Source: Ga0077555 sp041397775 (GTDB taxonomy: Bacteria; Pseudomonadota; Alphaproteobacteria; Rhizobiales; Hyphomicrobiaceae). From it: a stretch of 64,000 bases of DNA. Positions within the stretch are counted from its first letter, which is position 1. Every line of letters starts with the position of its first letter. The stretch spans positions 62,001 to 126,000 of the forward strand of contig JAWKWB010000009.1 of assembly GCA_041397775.1 (NCBI GenBank). Direction: 5' to 3'. A program made the translations under genes and the position numbers. Shown in pieces: positions 28,224-35,349 of the stretch. Below the pieces are notes generated by a model. That model was not told the origin of the DNA and did no database searches. It saw only the letters and a list, made by a program, of their open reading frames with translations.

Positions 28224-30113
28224 ATGTCGAGACCGGCGGCAAATGCCAACGACCCCATCGCGACGGATAGAACGGCAGGCGCCACGCGCGGACAATCCAC
28301 GACAGGCGCGACAGCTGACGATGCCGTCGCACGGTTGCAGAGTTCCTGCCCGGCCATCGAGTGCGGTGTCATATCCCGACCGCCCAGCGACCATGAACTG
28401 CAATTCGATTTTCTCGATCGGTTCCTGCGCGCGAGTACCGCCCGCCTGACATCGGGTCTGTCTCCCTATGCGATCGGCGCGGCATGGTTCGACTGGGCGC
28501 TGCATTCGATGCGCTCGCCGGGACGGCAGCTCGACCTTTGGGGCGCATTCCTGCTCAACCAGGCAAGGCTCGCTCGGTTCACGATGGACAGCCTCGCCGG
28601 CAACGCAACGGAGCGCCCGTTCGCGCCGCACGCGGGTGACCATCGCTTCGATGCGCCGGGCTGGCGCGAAATGCCAGCGAGCCTGTTCCTGCAATCGTAT
28701 TTGGCCATGGAAGACTGGTGGCACCTCGCAACGTCGGAGATCCGCGGCATGGTGCCCAAGCATGCCGACCGCATCGCCTTCATGACGAGCCAGATGCTGG
28801 ACGTCATCGCCCCCACCAACAATGCCCTCACCAACCCGGTGATCATGCAGAAGACGCTGAGCGAGGGCGGGCAGAACGTCGTCCGCGGAATGGCAAACCT
28901 GTTCGACGACATCCAGCGCGAAATTGCGCAGGAACCGCCAAGAAGCGCTGAAAAGTTTCGCGTTGGCCGCGATCTGGCGATCACACCGGGAACCGTGGTG
29001 TTCCGCAATCACATGTTCGAGCTGATCCAGTACGCGCCGACGACTGCCGAGGTGCGTGCCGAGCCCGTGCTGATCGTCCCCGCCTGGATCATGAAGTACT
29101 ATATCCTGGATCTGAGGCCGGAAAACTCGTTTGTGCGCCATCTCACCGACCGTGGCCACACCGTCTTCATGATGTCCTGGATCAACCCTGGTCCCGAGCA
29201 GCGCGATATCGCCCTCGATGATTATCGATTGGCCGTCATGCGGGCGCTCGATGCGATAGCAGAGGCACTCGCCGCCGATAAGATCCACCTGGCGGGCTAC
29301 TGCCTGGGCGGCACGATTGCGGCGATTGCGGCCGCGACCATGGCGCGAGATGGCGACGATCGCCTGCAGTCTCTGACACTCCTCGCCGCTCAAACCGACT
29401 TCAGCGAGGCCGGCGAGCTCATGCTGTTCGTCGACCACAGCCAGATTGCCTTTCTTGAAGACATGATGTGGGCGCAAGGCGTTCTCAAGGGGCGCCAGAT
29501 GTCCGGAGCCTTCCGGATGCTGCGCTCGAACGAACTCGTATGGTCGCGGATCATTCAAGAGTACGTGCTGGGCGAGCGGCCCGAGGTTTTCGACATCCAG
29601 GCCTGGAGCGAGGATCTGACCCGCATGCCCTACCGGATGCACTCGCAATATCTGCGGGGATTGTTCCTCGAAAACCGGCTGACCGCCGGCCGGTTCGCAG
29701 TCGAAGGCCGCGTCATTGCGCTCAAGGACATCGAAGTCCCGATGTTTGTGGTCGGCACCGAAAGCGATCACATCGCGCCTTGGCGATCGGTCTACAAGGC
29801 GCACCTGTTCACGGACAACGAGCTGACATTCGTGCTGACGAGCGGCGGGCACAATTCCGGCATCGTGTCCGAGCCCGGCCATCGCCACAGACATTACCGG
29901 TTCGGCGTGCGCAAGCCGTTGGATCGTTATCGCGATCCCGACACCTGGTCGAAGACGGCGCCGGTGGTCGACGGGTCTTGGTGGGAGGCGTGGTTCGACT
30001 GGCTGGCCGCAAAGAGCGCGCCAAATCTCGTGCCTGCACGTTCAGATCGCAGGGCGGCTGGACAGCTTCAACCGCTGTGCCCTGCTCCCGGGGCGTTCGT
30101 CTTGCAGCGCTGA
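28224..30113 (+). CDS. phaC: Class I poly(3-hydroxyalkanoate) synthase
   Basis: Encodes 629 aa, an alpha/beta-hydrolase polymerase that links hydroxyacyl-CoA units into PHA granules. The active site is complete: Cys360 in the lipase-box-like GYCLGGT, Asp515 in GTESDHIAPW, and His543 in SGGHNSG. The conserved WINPGPEQRDI and the PHA synthase N-terminal domain (around 110-280) are present. Neither phaA/phaB nor a phasin is nearby. It is on the same strand as the N-ATPase operon, so it could be co-transcribed or driven from the 207-base gap. The first 60 residues are a variable extension. Confidence 0.93.
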   Translation: MSRPAANANDPIATDRTAGATRGQSTTGATADDAVARLQSSCPAIECGVISRPPSDHELQFDFLDRFLRASTARLTSGLSPYAIGAAWFDWALHSMRSPGRQLDLWGAFLLNQARLARFTMDSLAGNATERPFAPHAGDHRFDAPGWREMPASLFLQSYLAMEDWWHLATSEIRGMVPKHADRIAFMTSQMLDVIAPTNNALTNPVIMQKTLSEGGQNVVRGMANLFDDIQREIAQEPPRSAEKFRVGRDLAITPGTVVFRNHMFELIQYAPTTAEVRAEPVLIVPAWIMKYYILDLRPENSFVRHLTDRGHTVFMMSWINPGPEQRDIALDDYRLAVMRALDAIAEALAADKIHLAGYCLGGTIAAIAAATMARDGDDRLQSLTLLAAQTDFSEAGELMLFVDHSQIAFLEDMMWAQGVLKGRQMSGAFRMLRSNELVWSRIIQEYVLGERPEVFDIQAWSEDLTRMPYRMHSQYLRGLFLENRLTAGRFAVEGRVIALKDIEVPMFVVGTESDHIAPWRSVYKAHLFTDNELTFVLTSGGHNSGIVSEPGHRHRHYRFGVRKPLDRYRDPDTWSKTAPVVDGSWWEAWFDWLAAKSAPNLVPARSDRRAAGQLQPLCPAPGAFVLQR

Positions 30114-30166
30114 GCCAGCCTGTTGTCACCGCGACCGGCCGACATCTGGAACGCTCCGGGAAACGC

Positions 30167-31150
30167 TCATCGTTGCCCGCGTGTTCGATCCCACCAGGGG
30201 CAGACGCCGGACATGCGCTCGTAATTGCCGTCCATGACTTGGACCGGCGCGCGGTGCGTGAGGATGTCGGGCTCGGCCGAAGGGGGCGCGCCGATGTCCT
30301 CGAACAGGCCCTTGTGTCCCCAGAAGCTGCCGACGCTCTTCATCTCGACGGGGGGTGTCGCGTCGTCCACCTCTCTGCCACCCCAGCCGCACTCGACGTA
30401 GATCTCGGACGGGGTACGCATGTAGTAGGACGTCATGAGATCGTTGGGGTGACGGCCGAGCGTGGCGACGATCTTCTCGGGCGTAGCCTGCACGAGATCG
30501 TAGCCCTGACCGACGTCGTCGAGCTGGAAATACTCGACCATCAGATGATGCATGCTGCGCACGGGCGCGCCGACGAGTGCAACGCTGTGGTGCCGAGGAT
30601 TGACGTGCATGAAATACGCCGTCACCGGGGAAATCATGAAGTCGCTGATACGGAAGCCGAGCAGGTCCCTGTAGAAAACCAGTGCGGCATCGACGTCGGG
30701 AAACGTCAGGAGCGCATGGCCCATGCCTTGCGGGCCGGTCCGGAAACCGGAAATGTCGCGACCGGGCTTGAAGGGTTCATCGGCAACCTGGGCGCCGTAG
30801 AAGGCCTCCAGGCGATTGCCGCCGGGGTCGCGGAACGAGACGAGGCCTGCGACGCATCGCTGGTCGGCCAGCGCGGCGGGCTGGCGCTCGACGGCAACAC
30901 CGGCGCTTTCGAGGCGAGCGGCCAATGTATCGAGCGCGCTGGCATCGGCGACTTCCCAGCCGAAAACCTGTGTGCCCGGCTCGATGGCCCGATCGACGAA
31001 CAGGCGCTGCTTGCGATCATCCATGCGGAAAGCCCGCATCGTCCTGGCGCGGTCTACCGGCTGCATGCCGACGTTGGTGGTGGCGAATGTGGTCCAGTCG
31101 TCGAGGTTGGACGAGCTGATGCCGAGATAACCAAAAGCCTGGATTTCCAT
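30167..31150 (-). CDS. Extradiol ring-cleavage dioxygenase (BphC type)
   Basis: Encodes 327 aa made of two vicinal-oxygen-chelate domains, as in 2,3-dihydroxybiphenyl 1,2-dioxygenases. It starts MEIQAFGYLGISSSNLDDW. The likely Fe(II) ligands are the His in QGMGHALLTF, a His in RSMHHLMVEYF, and the Glu in PSEIYVECGWGGRE. Such enzymes open catecholic rings next to the two hydroxyls. No other ring-degradation genes are directly adjacent, so the substrate is unknown. It is convergent with phaC, with 53 bases between. Confidence 0.88.
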   Translation of the reverse strand: MEIQAFGYLGISSSNLDDWTTFATTNVGMQPVDRARTMRAFRMDDRKQRLFVDRAIEPGTQVFGWEVADASALDTLAARLESAGVAVERQPAALADQRCVAGLVSFRDPGGNRLEAFYGAQVADEPFKPGRDISGFRTGPQGMGHALLTFPDVDAALVFYRDLLGFRISDFMISPVTAYFMHVNPRHHSVALVGAPVRSMHHLMVEYFQLDDVGQGYDLVQATPEKIVATLGRHPNDLMTSYYMRTPSEIYVECGWGGREVDDATPPVEMKSVGSFWGHKGLFEDIGAPPSAEPDILTHRAPVQVMDGNYERMSGVCPWWDRTRGQR

Positions 31151-31464
31151 GCTCTGCCTCCAACATTTCCACTGAGCCTATGACCTCATGCGTGCCCGGG
31201 CAATTATGGAATTGAGACGTTATCGAACGATGGGTGGCCAGATTGGGCTGGAAATCGTTGAGGTTGAACGGACGACCGGGCCGAGAATTAAATTTCCACG
31301 GTTTGAACTATTGCACCGGTTTCACGGCGGATTTTCAAATTCGGGTAATTTTCTCGTTCAGCGCGCCAGGACTGTCCTGCCAATGCCTCGTCGCGATGTC
31401 GTCCGGCGGCGAATTGCTCGTGTGACCAACCATGGGCCCGCGAGCCTTTCGCCGACGGACGCGC
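31151..31464. other. Intergenic stretch without a recognised gene
   Basis: About 310 bases, visibly richer in A and T than its neighbours around 31200-31370. It lies upstream of the dioxygenase gene (minus strand) and so probably holds its promoter. No gene, hairpin terminator or repeat was recognised. Confidence 0.4.
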
Positions 31465-32169
31465 TCAGGCGCCGAGGTCGAACAACAGCAGCTCGGCATC
31501 GGACATGCCTTCGATCGTGAGGTCGCCCGATGCCGTCACGGCGGCGCCATCGCCTTCGACCAGGAGCTGGTCGTTGAGCTTGATCGCACCCCGCGCCACC
31601 TGCACCCAGCCTCCACGGCCTGGCGCGATGGCATGGGTGACGGTCTCTCCCTTGCCGAGGAGCGTGGCGTAGAGGTCGGCGTCCTGATGAATGGTGAGCG
31701 AGCCGTCGCGGCCGCCGCGAGACCCCAGGAGACGCAGGCGGCCATGCTTCTCGGCGTCCGGAAACGCTTTCTGCTCGTATTCCGGGTTCAGTCCGGTGCG
31801 TTCCGGCATGATCCAGATTTGAAGAAGGTGCACCGGCTCCGTCTTCGAGGCGTTGAACTCGCTGTGGCGGATTCCAGTGCCGGCCGACATGCGCTGAACG
31901 TCGCCCGGACGGATCAGCGATCCCGTGCCGAGACTGTCCTCGTGTGCCAGCGCACCGTCGAGAACATAGGAGATGATCTCCATGTCGGCATGCGGATGCG
32001 CGGGAAATCCACCGCCGCCGGCCACGCGGTCGTCGTTGATGACGCGAAGCGGTCCAAAGCCCATGTGCTTTGGATCATGGTAGCGTCCGAACGAAAACGT
32101 GTGCCGGCTGTCGAGCCAACCGAAGTTCGTGTGGCCGCGATCCTCGGCCTTCCTGATGGTGATGCCCAT
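31465..32169 (-). CDS. Pirin family protein
   Basis: Encodes 234 aa, a bicupin of the pirin/YhhW type. The N-terminal cupin has the metal-binding set in GGGGFPAHPHADMEIISYVLDG and HSEFNAS. The second cupin (from about residue 150) is more degenerate. Pirins can be quercetin dioxygenases or redox cofactors; a quinone- or flavonoid-related role would fit its operon partners (FMN reductase, glyoxalase-fold protein, DoxX). Last gene of that operon, 14 bases after the reductase. Confidence 0.9.
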   Translation of the reverse strand: MGITIRKAEDRGHTNFGWLDSRHTFSFGRYHDPKHMGFGPLRVINDDRVAGGGGFPAHPHADMEIISYVLDGALAHEDSLGTGSLIRPGDVQRMSAGTGIRHSEFNASKTEPVHLLQIWIMPERTGLNPEYEQKAFPDAEKHGRLRLLGSRGGRDGSLTIHQDADLYATLLGKGETVTHAIAPGRGGWVQVARGAIKLNDQLLVEGDGAAVTASGDLTIEGMSDAELLLFDLGA

Positions 32170-32183
32170 CGTGATTTGCTCCT

Positions 32184-32735
32184 TCACGTCGCGTGACGCT
32201 GGACCCAGGCCACATAGCGATCCATCCAGCCCTGAAGGAACGGACGGCTCGCGGCGCCAATGTTGCCGTCGGCCTCGAACAGGCCCTCCTTCATCTGGAC
32301 GAAGGCTTCGGGCTGGCCCAGGGTCGGCATGTCGAGATAGCCGAGGATGTTGCGCAGGTGCTGCTGGGCCAGCGCCGTGCCGATGGCCCCCACGGACACA
32401 CCGATGACGCCGGCCGGCTTGCCCGCCCACGCGCTCTGGCCATAGGGGCGCGAGGCGTGGTCGATGGCGTTCTTCAGCACGCCGGGGATCGAGCGATTGT
32501 ACTCGGGCGTCACGAACAGAACGCCATCCGCGGCTGCGATTTCGGCCTTCAGCCGCTCGACGGCCGGTGCCTGATCACCGTCGTCATCCTGGCTGTAAAG
32601 CGGCAGATCGCCGATCTCGACCAGTTCGAACGTGAACTGTGGCGGTGCGAGTTTCGCAAGGGCGTGGGCCAGCTTCTTATTGAAGCTGTCCTTGCGGAGG
32701 CTGCCGACGACAACTGCGATTTTCGTGGTGGTCAT
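32184..32735 (-). CDS. NADPH-dependent FMN reductase
   Basis: Encodes 183 aa from ATG 32735, which has GGAGA five to six bases upstream. Flavodoxin-like fold: the phosphate-binding VVVGSLRKDSFNKKLA, FVTPEYNRSIPGVLKNAIDH (the TPEYN loop that contacts FMN) and GVIGVSVGAIGTALAQQHLR. Such proteins reduce quinones, chromate or azo dyes as two-electron reductases. Within an operon with pirin, a VOC protein and DoxX, opposite a LysR regulator, a protective quinone-reducing role is likely. Confidence 0.92.
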   Translation of the reverse strand: MTTTKIAVVVGSLRKDSFNKKLAHALAKLAPPQFTFELVEIGDLPLYSQDDDGDQAPAVERLKAEIAAADGVLFVTPEYNRSIPGVLKNAIDHASRPYGQSAWAGKPAGVIGVSVGAIGTALAQQHLRNILGYLDMPTLGQPEAFVQMKEGLFEADGNIGAASRPFLQGWMDRYVAWVQRHAT

Positions 32736-32767
32736 GATCGTCTCCATCGATTTGCGTATTTTCTTGT

Positions 32768-33295
32768 TCAAGCGGCTTCTGCGAGCAGAGCGGCAAGGTC
32801 GAGCCGTCGCGTGGACATCGCCAGCGTGCCATCGGCATTGCGGGGCCAATCGGCCTCGGCGCGGTCCCAATAAAGCTCCAGGCCGTTGCCGTCGGGATCA
32901 TCGAGATAGAGCGCCTCGCTGACGCCATGGTCACTCGCGCCCGTCAGCTCGATACCCGCCTCGTTCAATCGCTTCAGCGCCCCAGCGAGGGCCGCGCGGC
33001 TCGGATAGACGAGCGCCACGTGATAGAGCCCCGTGGTGCCGCGGGGCGGGGGACTGCCGCCCTTGCTCTCCCAGGTGTTGAGCCCGAGGTGGTGATGGTA
33101 GCCGCCGGCAGCCAGGAATGCCGCCTGGTCGCCGTATCGCTGCTTCAGGTCGAAGCCCAGGACGCCGCAATAGAACGCCAGCGCGCGGGTGAGATCGGCC
33201 ACCTTCAGGTGCACGTGGCCGATGCGCACCCCGGCGTCGATCGGGTGTGGCGTGGCCTCGGGCGCGATATTGGGAAGTCTTCCTGGCAACTGCAT
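32768..33295 (-). CDS. VOC family protein (glyoxalase/ring-cleavage type)
   Basis: Encodes 175 aa. Two paired VOC modules: GHVHLKVADLTRALAFYCGVLGFDL with the first metal His, then GLYHVALVYPSR with the second, and GNGLELYWDRAEADW with the Glu. These match one-domain catechol 2,3-dioxygenase-like or glyoxalase proteins. In this operon it may cleave or detoxify catechols made from reduced quinones, which is inference. A 23-base gap separates it from doxX. Confidence 0.85.
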   Translation of the reverse strand: MQLPGRLPNIAPEATPHPIDAGVRIGHVHLKVADLTRALAFYCGVLGFDLKQRYGDQAAFLAAGGYHHHLGLNTWESKGGSPPPRGTTGLYHVALVYPSRAALAGALKRLNEAGIELTGASDHGVSEALYLDDPDGNGLELYWDRAEADWPRNADGTLAMSTRRLDLAALLAEAA

Positions 33296-33318
33296 GTGAG
33301 CCTCCTCGTCGATGTCGG

Positions 33319-33756
33319 TCAGGGTGCGTCCGTTACGGGCGCTGGAACGGAAACGCGGCCCAGCGAAGGGCGCCAGGCGAAGGCGCCGTCACCAAGCAGG
33401 GCCTGGACGAGCAGCATCGCCGTCCAGAAGGCCGGGAACTCCCAGCCGCCCTTGGGGGCAGAGAACAGCCAGCCATTGCCTACGTGCTGGAGCGTTGCGC
33501 CCAGCAGGATGGGAAGCAGCAACAGGGCAATGGGGCGGGTCCATGCGCCGAGCAGCAGGGCGATGCCTCCGCCGATTTCGCCGGCAATGACGAGGTAGGC
33601 GAAGAAGCCCGGATAGCCGATGCTCTCGAAGAACGAGACGGTGCCGGGAATTGTGAATGTGAAGACCTTGAGCAACAGCCCGTGGGCCAAGAGCATCAGC
33701 CCCAGGCTTACCCGGAGCAGCAGGGCGGCATAGGGCGCAGTCGACGTATGGATCAT
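33319..33756 (-). CDS. DoxX family membrane protein
   Basis: Encodes 145 aa from ATG 33756, which has a strong AGGAGG upstream. Four membrane helices with the DoxX pattern: LLLRVSLGLMLLAHGLLLKV, AYLVIAGEIGGGIALLLGA, and a C-terminal helix WTAMLLVQALLGDGAF. DoxX proteins are linked to redox stress and membrane quinone-associated complexes. First gene of a four-gene operon (doxX, VOC, FMN reductase, pirin), divergent from a LysR regulator across about 100 bases. Confidence 0.88.
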   Translation of the reverse strand: MIHTSTAPYAALLLRVSLGLMLLAHGLLLKVFTFTIPGTVSFFESIGYPGFFAYLVIAGEIGGGIALLLGAWTRPIALLLLPILLGATLQHVGNGWLFSAPKGGWEFPAFWTAMLLVQALLGDGAFAWRPSLGRVSVPAPVTDAP

Positions 33757-33810
33757 GGCATCCTCCTGAAAGTTGTGCATTGCCGCCTATGTGCGCGCTC
33801 CATCGGAGTT

Positions 33811-33855
33811 TGATAATCGTGGAAAATCGAATATCAAATCACACTGATAGTGTGA
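33811..33855. promoter_or_regulatory. Two inverted repeats in the doxX-lysR intergenic region
   Basis: TGATA (33811-33815) and TATCA (33832-33836) are inverted with 16 bases between. A second element, TCACACT-GAT-AGTGTGA (33839-33855), is a perfect 7-bp inverted repeat ending four bases before the lysR start. LysR proteins bind such dyads in divergent promoters, so these are good operator candidates for autoregulation and for control of the doxX operon. Confidence 0.6.
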
Positions 33856-33859
33856 GGTA

Positions 33860-34813
33860 ATGGACATGCTCGATCGCATCACGGGATTGCAGGTGTTTGC
33901 GCGGGTCGCCGCGCTGGGAAGCTTGTCGGCGGCAGCGCGCGCCCTTGGCATGTCGCAAACCATGGCGACGAAGCACGTCGCCGCGCTTGAGCAACGGCTC
34001 GGCACCAGGCTGCTGCATCGCACGACGCGCCGGTTGACCTTGACGGAGGCGGGACGCGGCTACCTGGCGGCGGTGGAGCGTATCATTTCCGACCTCGAGG
34101 AGGCCGACGCCAATGCCGCCAAGGAGTCCGTCGAGGTCCGAGGAACGCTGCGCTTGAATGCCCCCGTGTCCTTCGGCATTCGCGAGGTGGCGCCGCTGCT
34201 GTGCGAGCTGACGCGACGCTGCCCTGATCTCAGCGTCGATCTGGGGCTCAACGACCGCTACGTCGATCTCATCGAGGAAGGCTGGGATCTCGTCATCCGC
34301 ATCGGAAGGATGGGTGATTCGACGATGGTCGCGCGCAAGCTCTCGCCTTGCCCGCTGGTCGTCTGTGCGGCGCCGTCCTACTTAGCCGCCCACGGCCGGC
34401 CAAAGCATATCGCCGATCTCCAGCACCACAGTTGCCTCGGCTACACGCTGTCGCGCTCGGTCGGCGTCGCGCGCTGGTCGTTCGGCAAGGACGGCAAGGC
34501 ACACGTGCCCGTGTCCGGCTCGCTCAAGGCCAACAATGGCGATGTCCTTGTCGCAGCTGCAATTGCCGGGCAAGGCATCGTCTACCAGCCCTATTTTCTC
34601 GTCGGCCGCGAAATCCAGGCCGGTCTGCTCGAGCCATTGGAACTCGATCACCCCACCGTCGAACTCGATGGCATCTTCGCGCTCTACCCTTCGGACCGTC
34701 GCCCGCCGGCGAAAGTACGCGTGGCCATCGACTTCCTGACAGAGCGCCTGCGGCAACCAGAACCGCCTCGTGTCCCGACCGCAAAGTCCGTCTCGTTCCG
34801 CGGCGAGCGTTGA
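33860..34813 (+). CDS. LysR family transcriptional regulator
   Basis: Encodes 317 aa (start 33860, alternatively 33866). The N-terminal winged HTH is clear (LQVFARVAALGSLSAAARALGMSQTMATKHVAALEQRLGTRLLHR), followed by a hinge and a type 2 periplasmic-binding effector domain (from about 90). Divergent from the doxX operon, so it most likely controls that operon in response to a small electrophile or quinone, which is inference. The last 15 codons (PRVPTAKSVSFRGER) lie inside an interspersed repeat that is also found at 40.7 kb, so the natural C-terminus may have been changed by that element. Confidence 0.92.
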   Translation: MDMLDRITGLQVFARVAALGSLSAAARALGMSQTMATKHVAALEQRLGTRLLHRTTRRLTLTEAGRGYLAAVERIISDLEEADANAAKESVEVRGTLRLNAPVSFGIREVAPLLCELTRRCPDLSVDLGLNDRYVDLIEEGWDLVIRIGRMGDSTMVARKLSPCPLVVCAAPSYLAAHGRPKHIADLQHHSCLGYTLSRSVGVARWSFGKDGKAHVPVSGSLKANNGDVLVAAAIAGQGIVYQPYFLVGREIQAGLLEPLELDHPTVELDGIFALYPSDRRPPAKVRVAIDFLTERLRQPEPPRVPTAKSVSFRGER

Positions 34814-34890
34814 ACGGACTTTGCGGTCAAAAGGGACATGAGCAAAACCATCGACTGCGTATGGCGTGGCGATTGGACATCCGCTCGACG
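34767..34890 (+). repeat. Interspersed repeat, copy A
   Basis: About 125 bases, roughly 80% identical by eye to the inverted copy B at 40683-40813. It contains a strong internal hairpin: GACCGCAAAGTCCGT and ACGGACTTTGCGGTC as arms around a loop of about 20 bases, flanked by TGTCCC and GGGACA. The 5' part overlaps the end of the LysR coding region. No coding capacity of its own. Confidence 0.75.
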
Positions 34891-34931
34891 AGCCAGCGTC
34901 ATTACCAGGGCAGATCACTCTGCTCCCACCT

Positions 34932-35002
34932 CTCCTCCGGTTCCCCGGCCAAGCGGGCGGGTGCGAGCCCGGCCGCGTCGAGCCGGGGTCTTTCCCGGCG
35001 CT
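34932..35002 (+). repeat. 71-bp direct repeat, copy 1
   Basis: Identical over 71 bases to 35249-35319. It begins CTCCTCCGGTTCCCCGGCC and ends TTTCCCGGCGCT; both copies are preceded by a shared CACTCTG-N-TCCCACCTCTCCT. The region between the copies also repeats TTCCGGGAAACCGG twice. Non-coding. Confidence 0.85.
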
Positions 35003-35248
35003 GTCGGAGCACAGCGCCGCCACGCCCGTCGCGTGCTGGACCGCGATGGATCCCGGAAAGCTGCGCTCCGCGCGGCTTCCGGGAAACCGGAGAAGAGGAT
35101 GGCACGGCCTCTTGGGAACCGGGTGAGCGGAGGATAGGGCGCAATTTCCGGGAAACCGGGAGGTGTGGCAAGACCATCGACACGAGGAAGCAACAGAGTT
35201 GTTCGCCACAGCCAGCGCAATTCACTCTGATCCCACCTCTCCTCTCCG

Positions 35249-35319
35249 CTCCTCCGGTTCCCCGGCCAAGCGGGCGGGTGCGAGCCCGGCCGCGTCGAGC
35301 CGGGGTCTTTCCCGGCGCT
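35249..35319 (+). repeat. 71-bp direct repeat, copy 2
   Basis: Second copy of the repeat at 34932, 317 bases away and in the same orientation. It ends 30 bases before the stop of the hybrid HWE kinase gene (minus strand). The 34814-35349 gap holds no gene, only these repeats and part of copy A of the interspersed element. Confidence 0.85.
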
Positions 35320-35349
35320 CTAGGTGCACGGCGCAGCGGGGACGCTGCG

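Noticed and set aside
28047..29894. A 615-codon frame antisense to phaC
   Set aside because: Arg/His/Ala-rich shadow with no recognisable fold; phaC has all its catalytic residues.
34814..35349. CRISPR array
   Set aside because: Only two copies of a 71-base repeat with a long spacer between and no cas genes; it does not fit an array.
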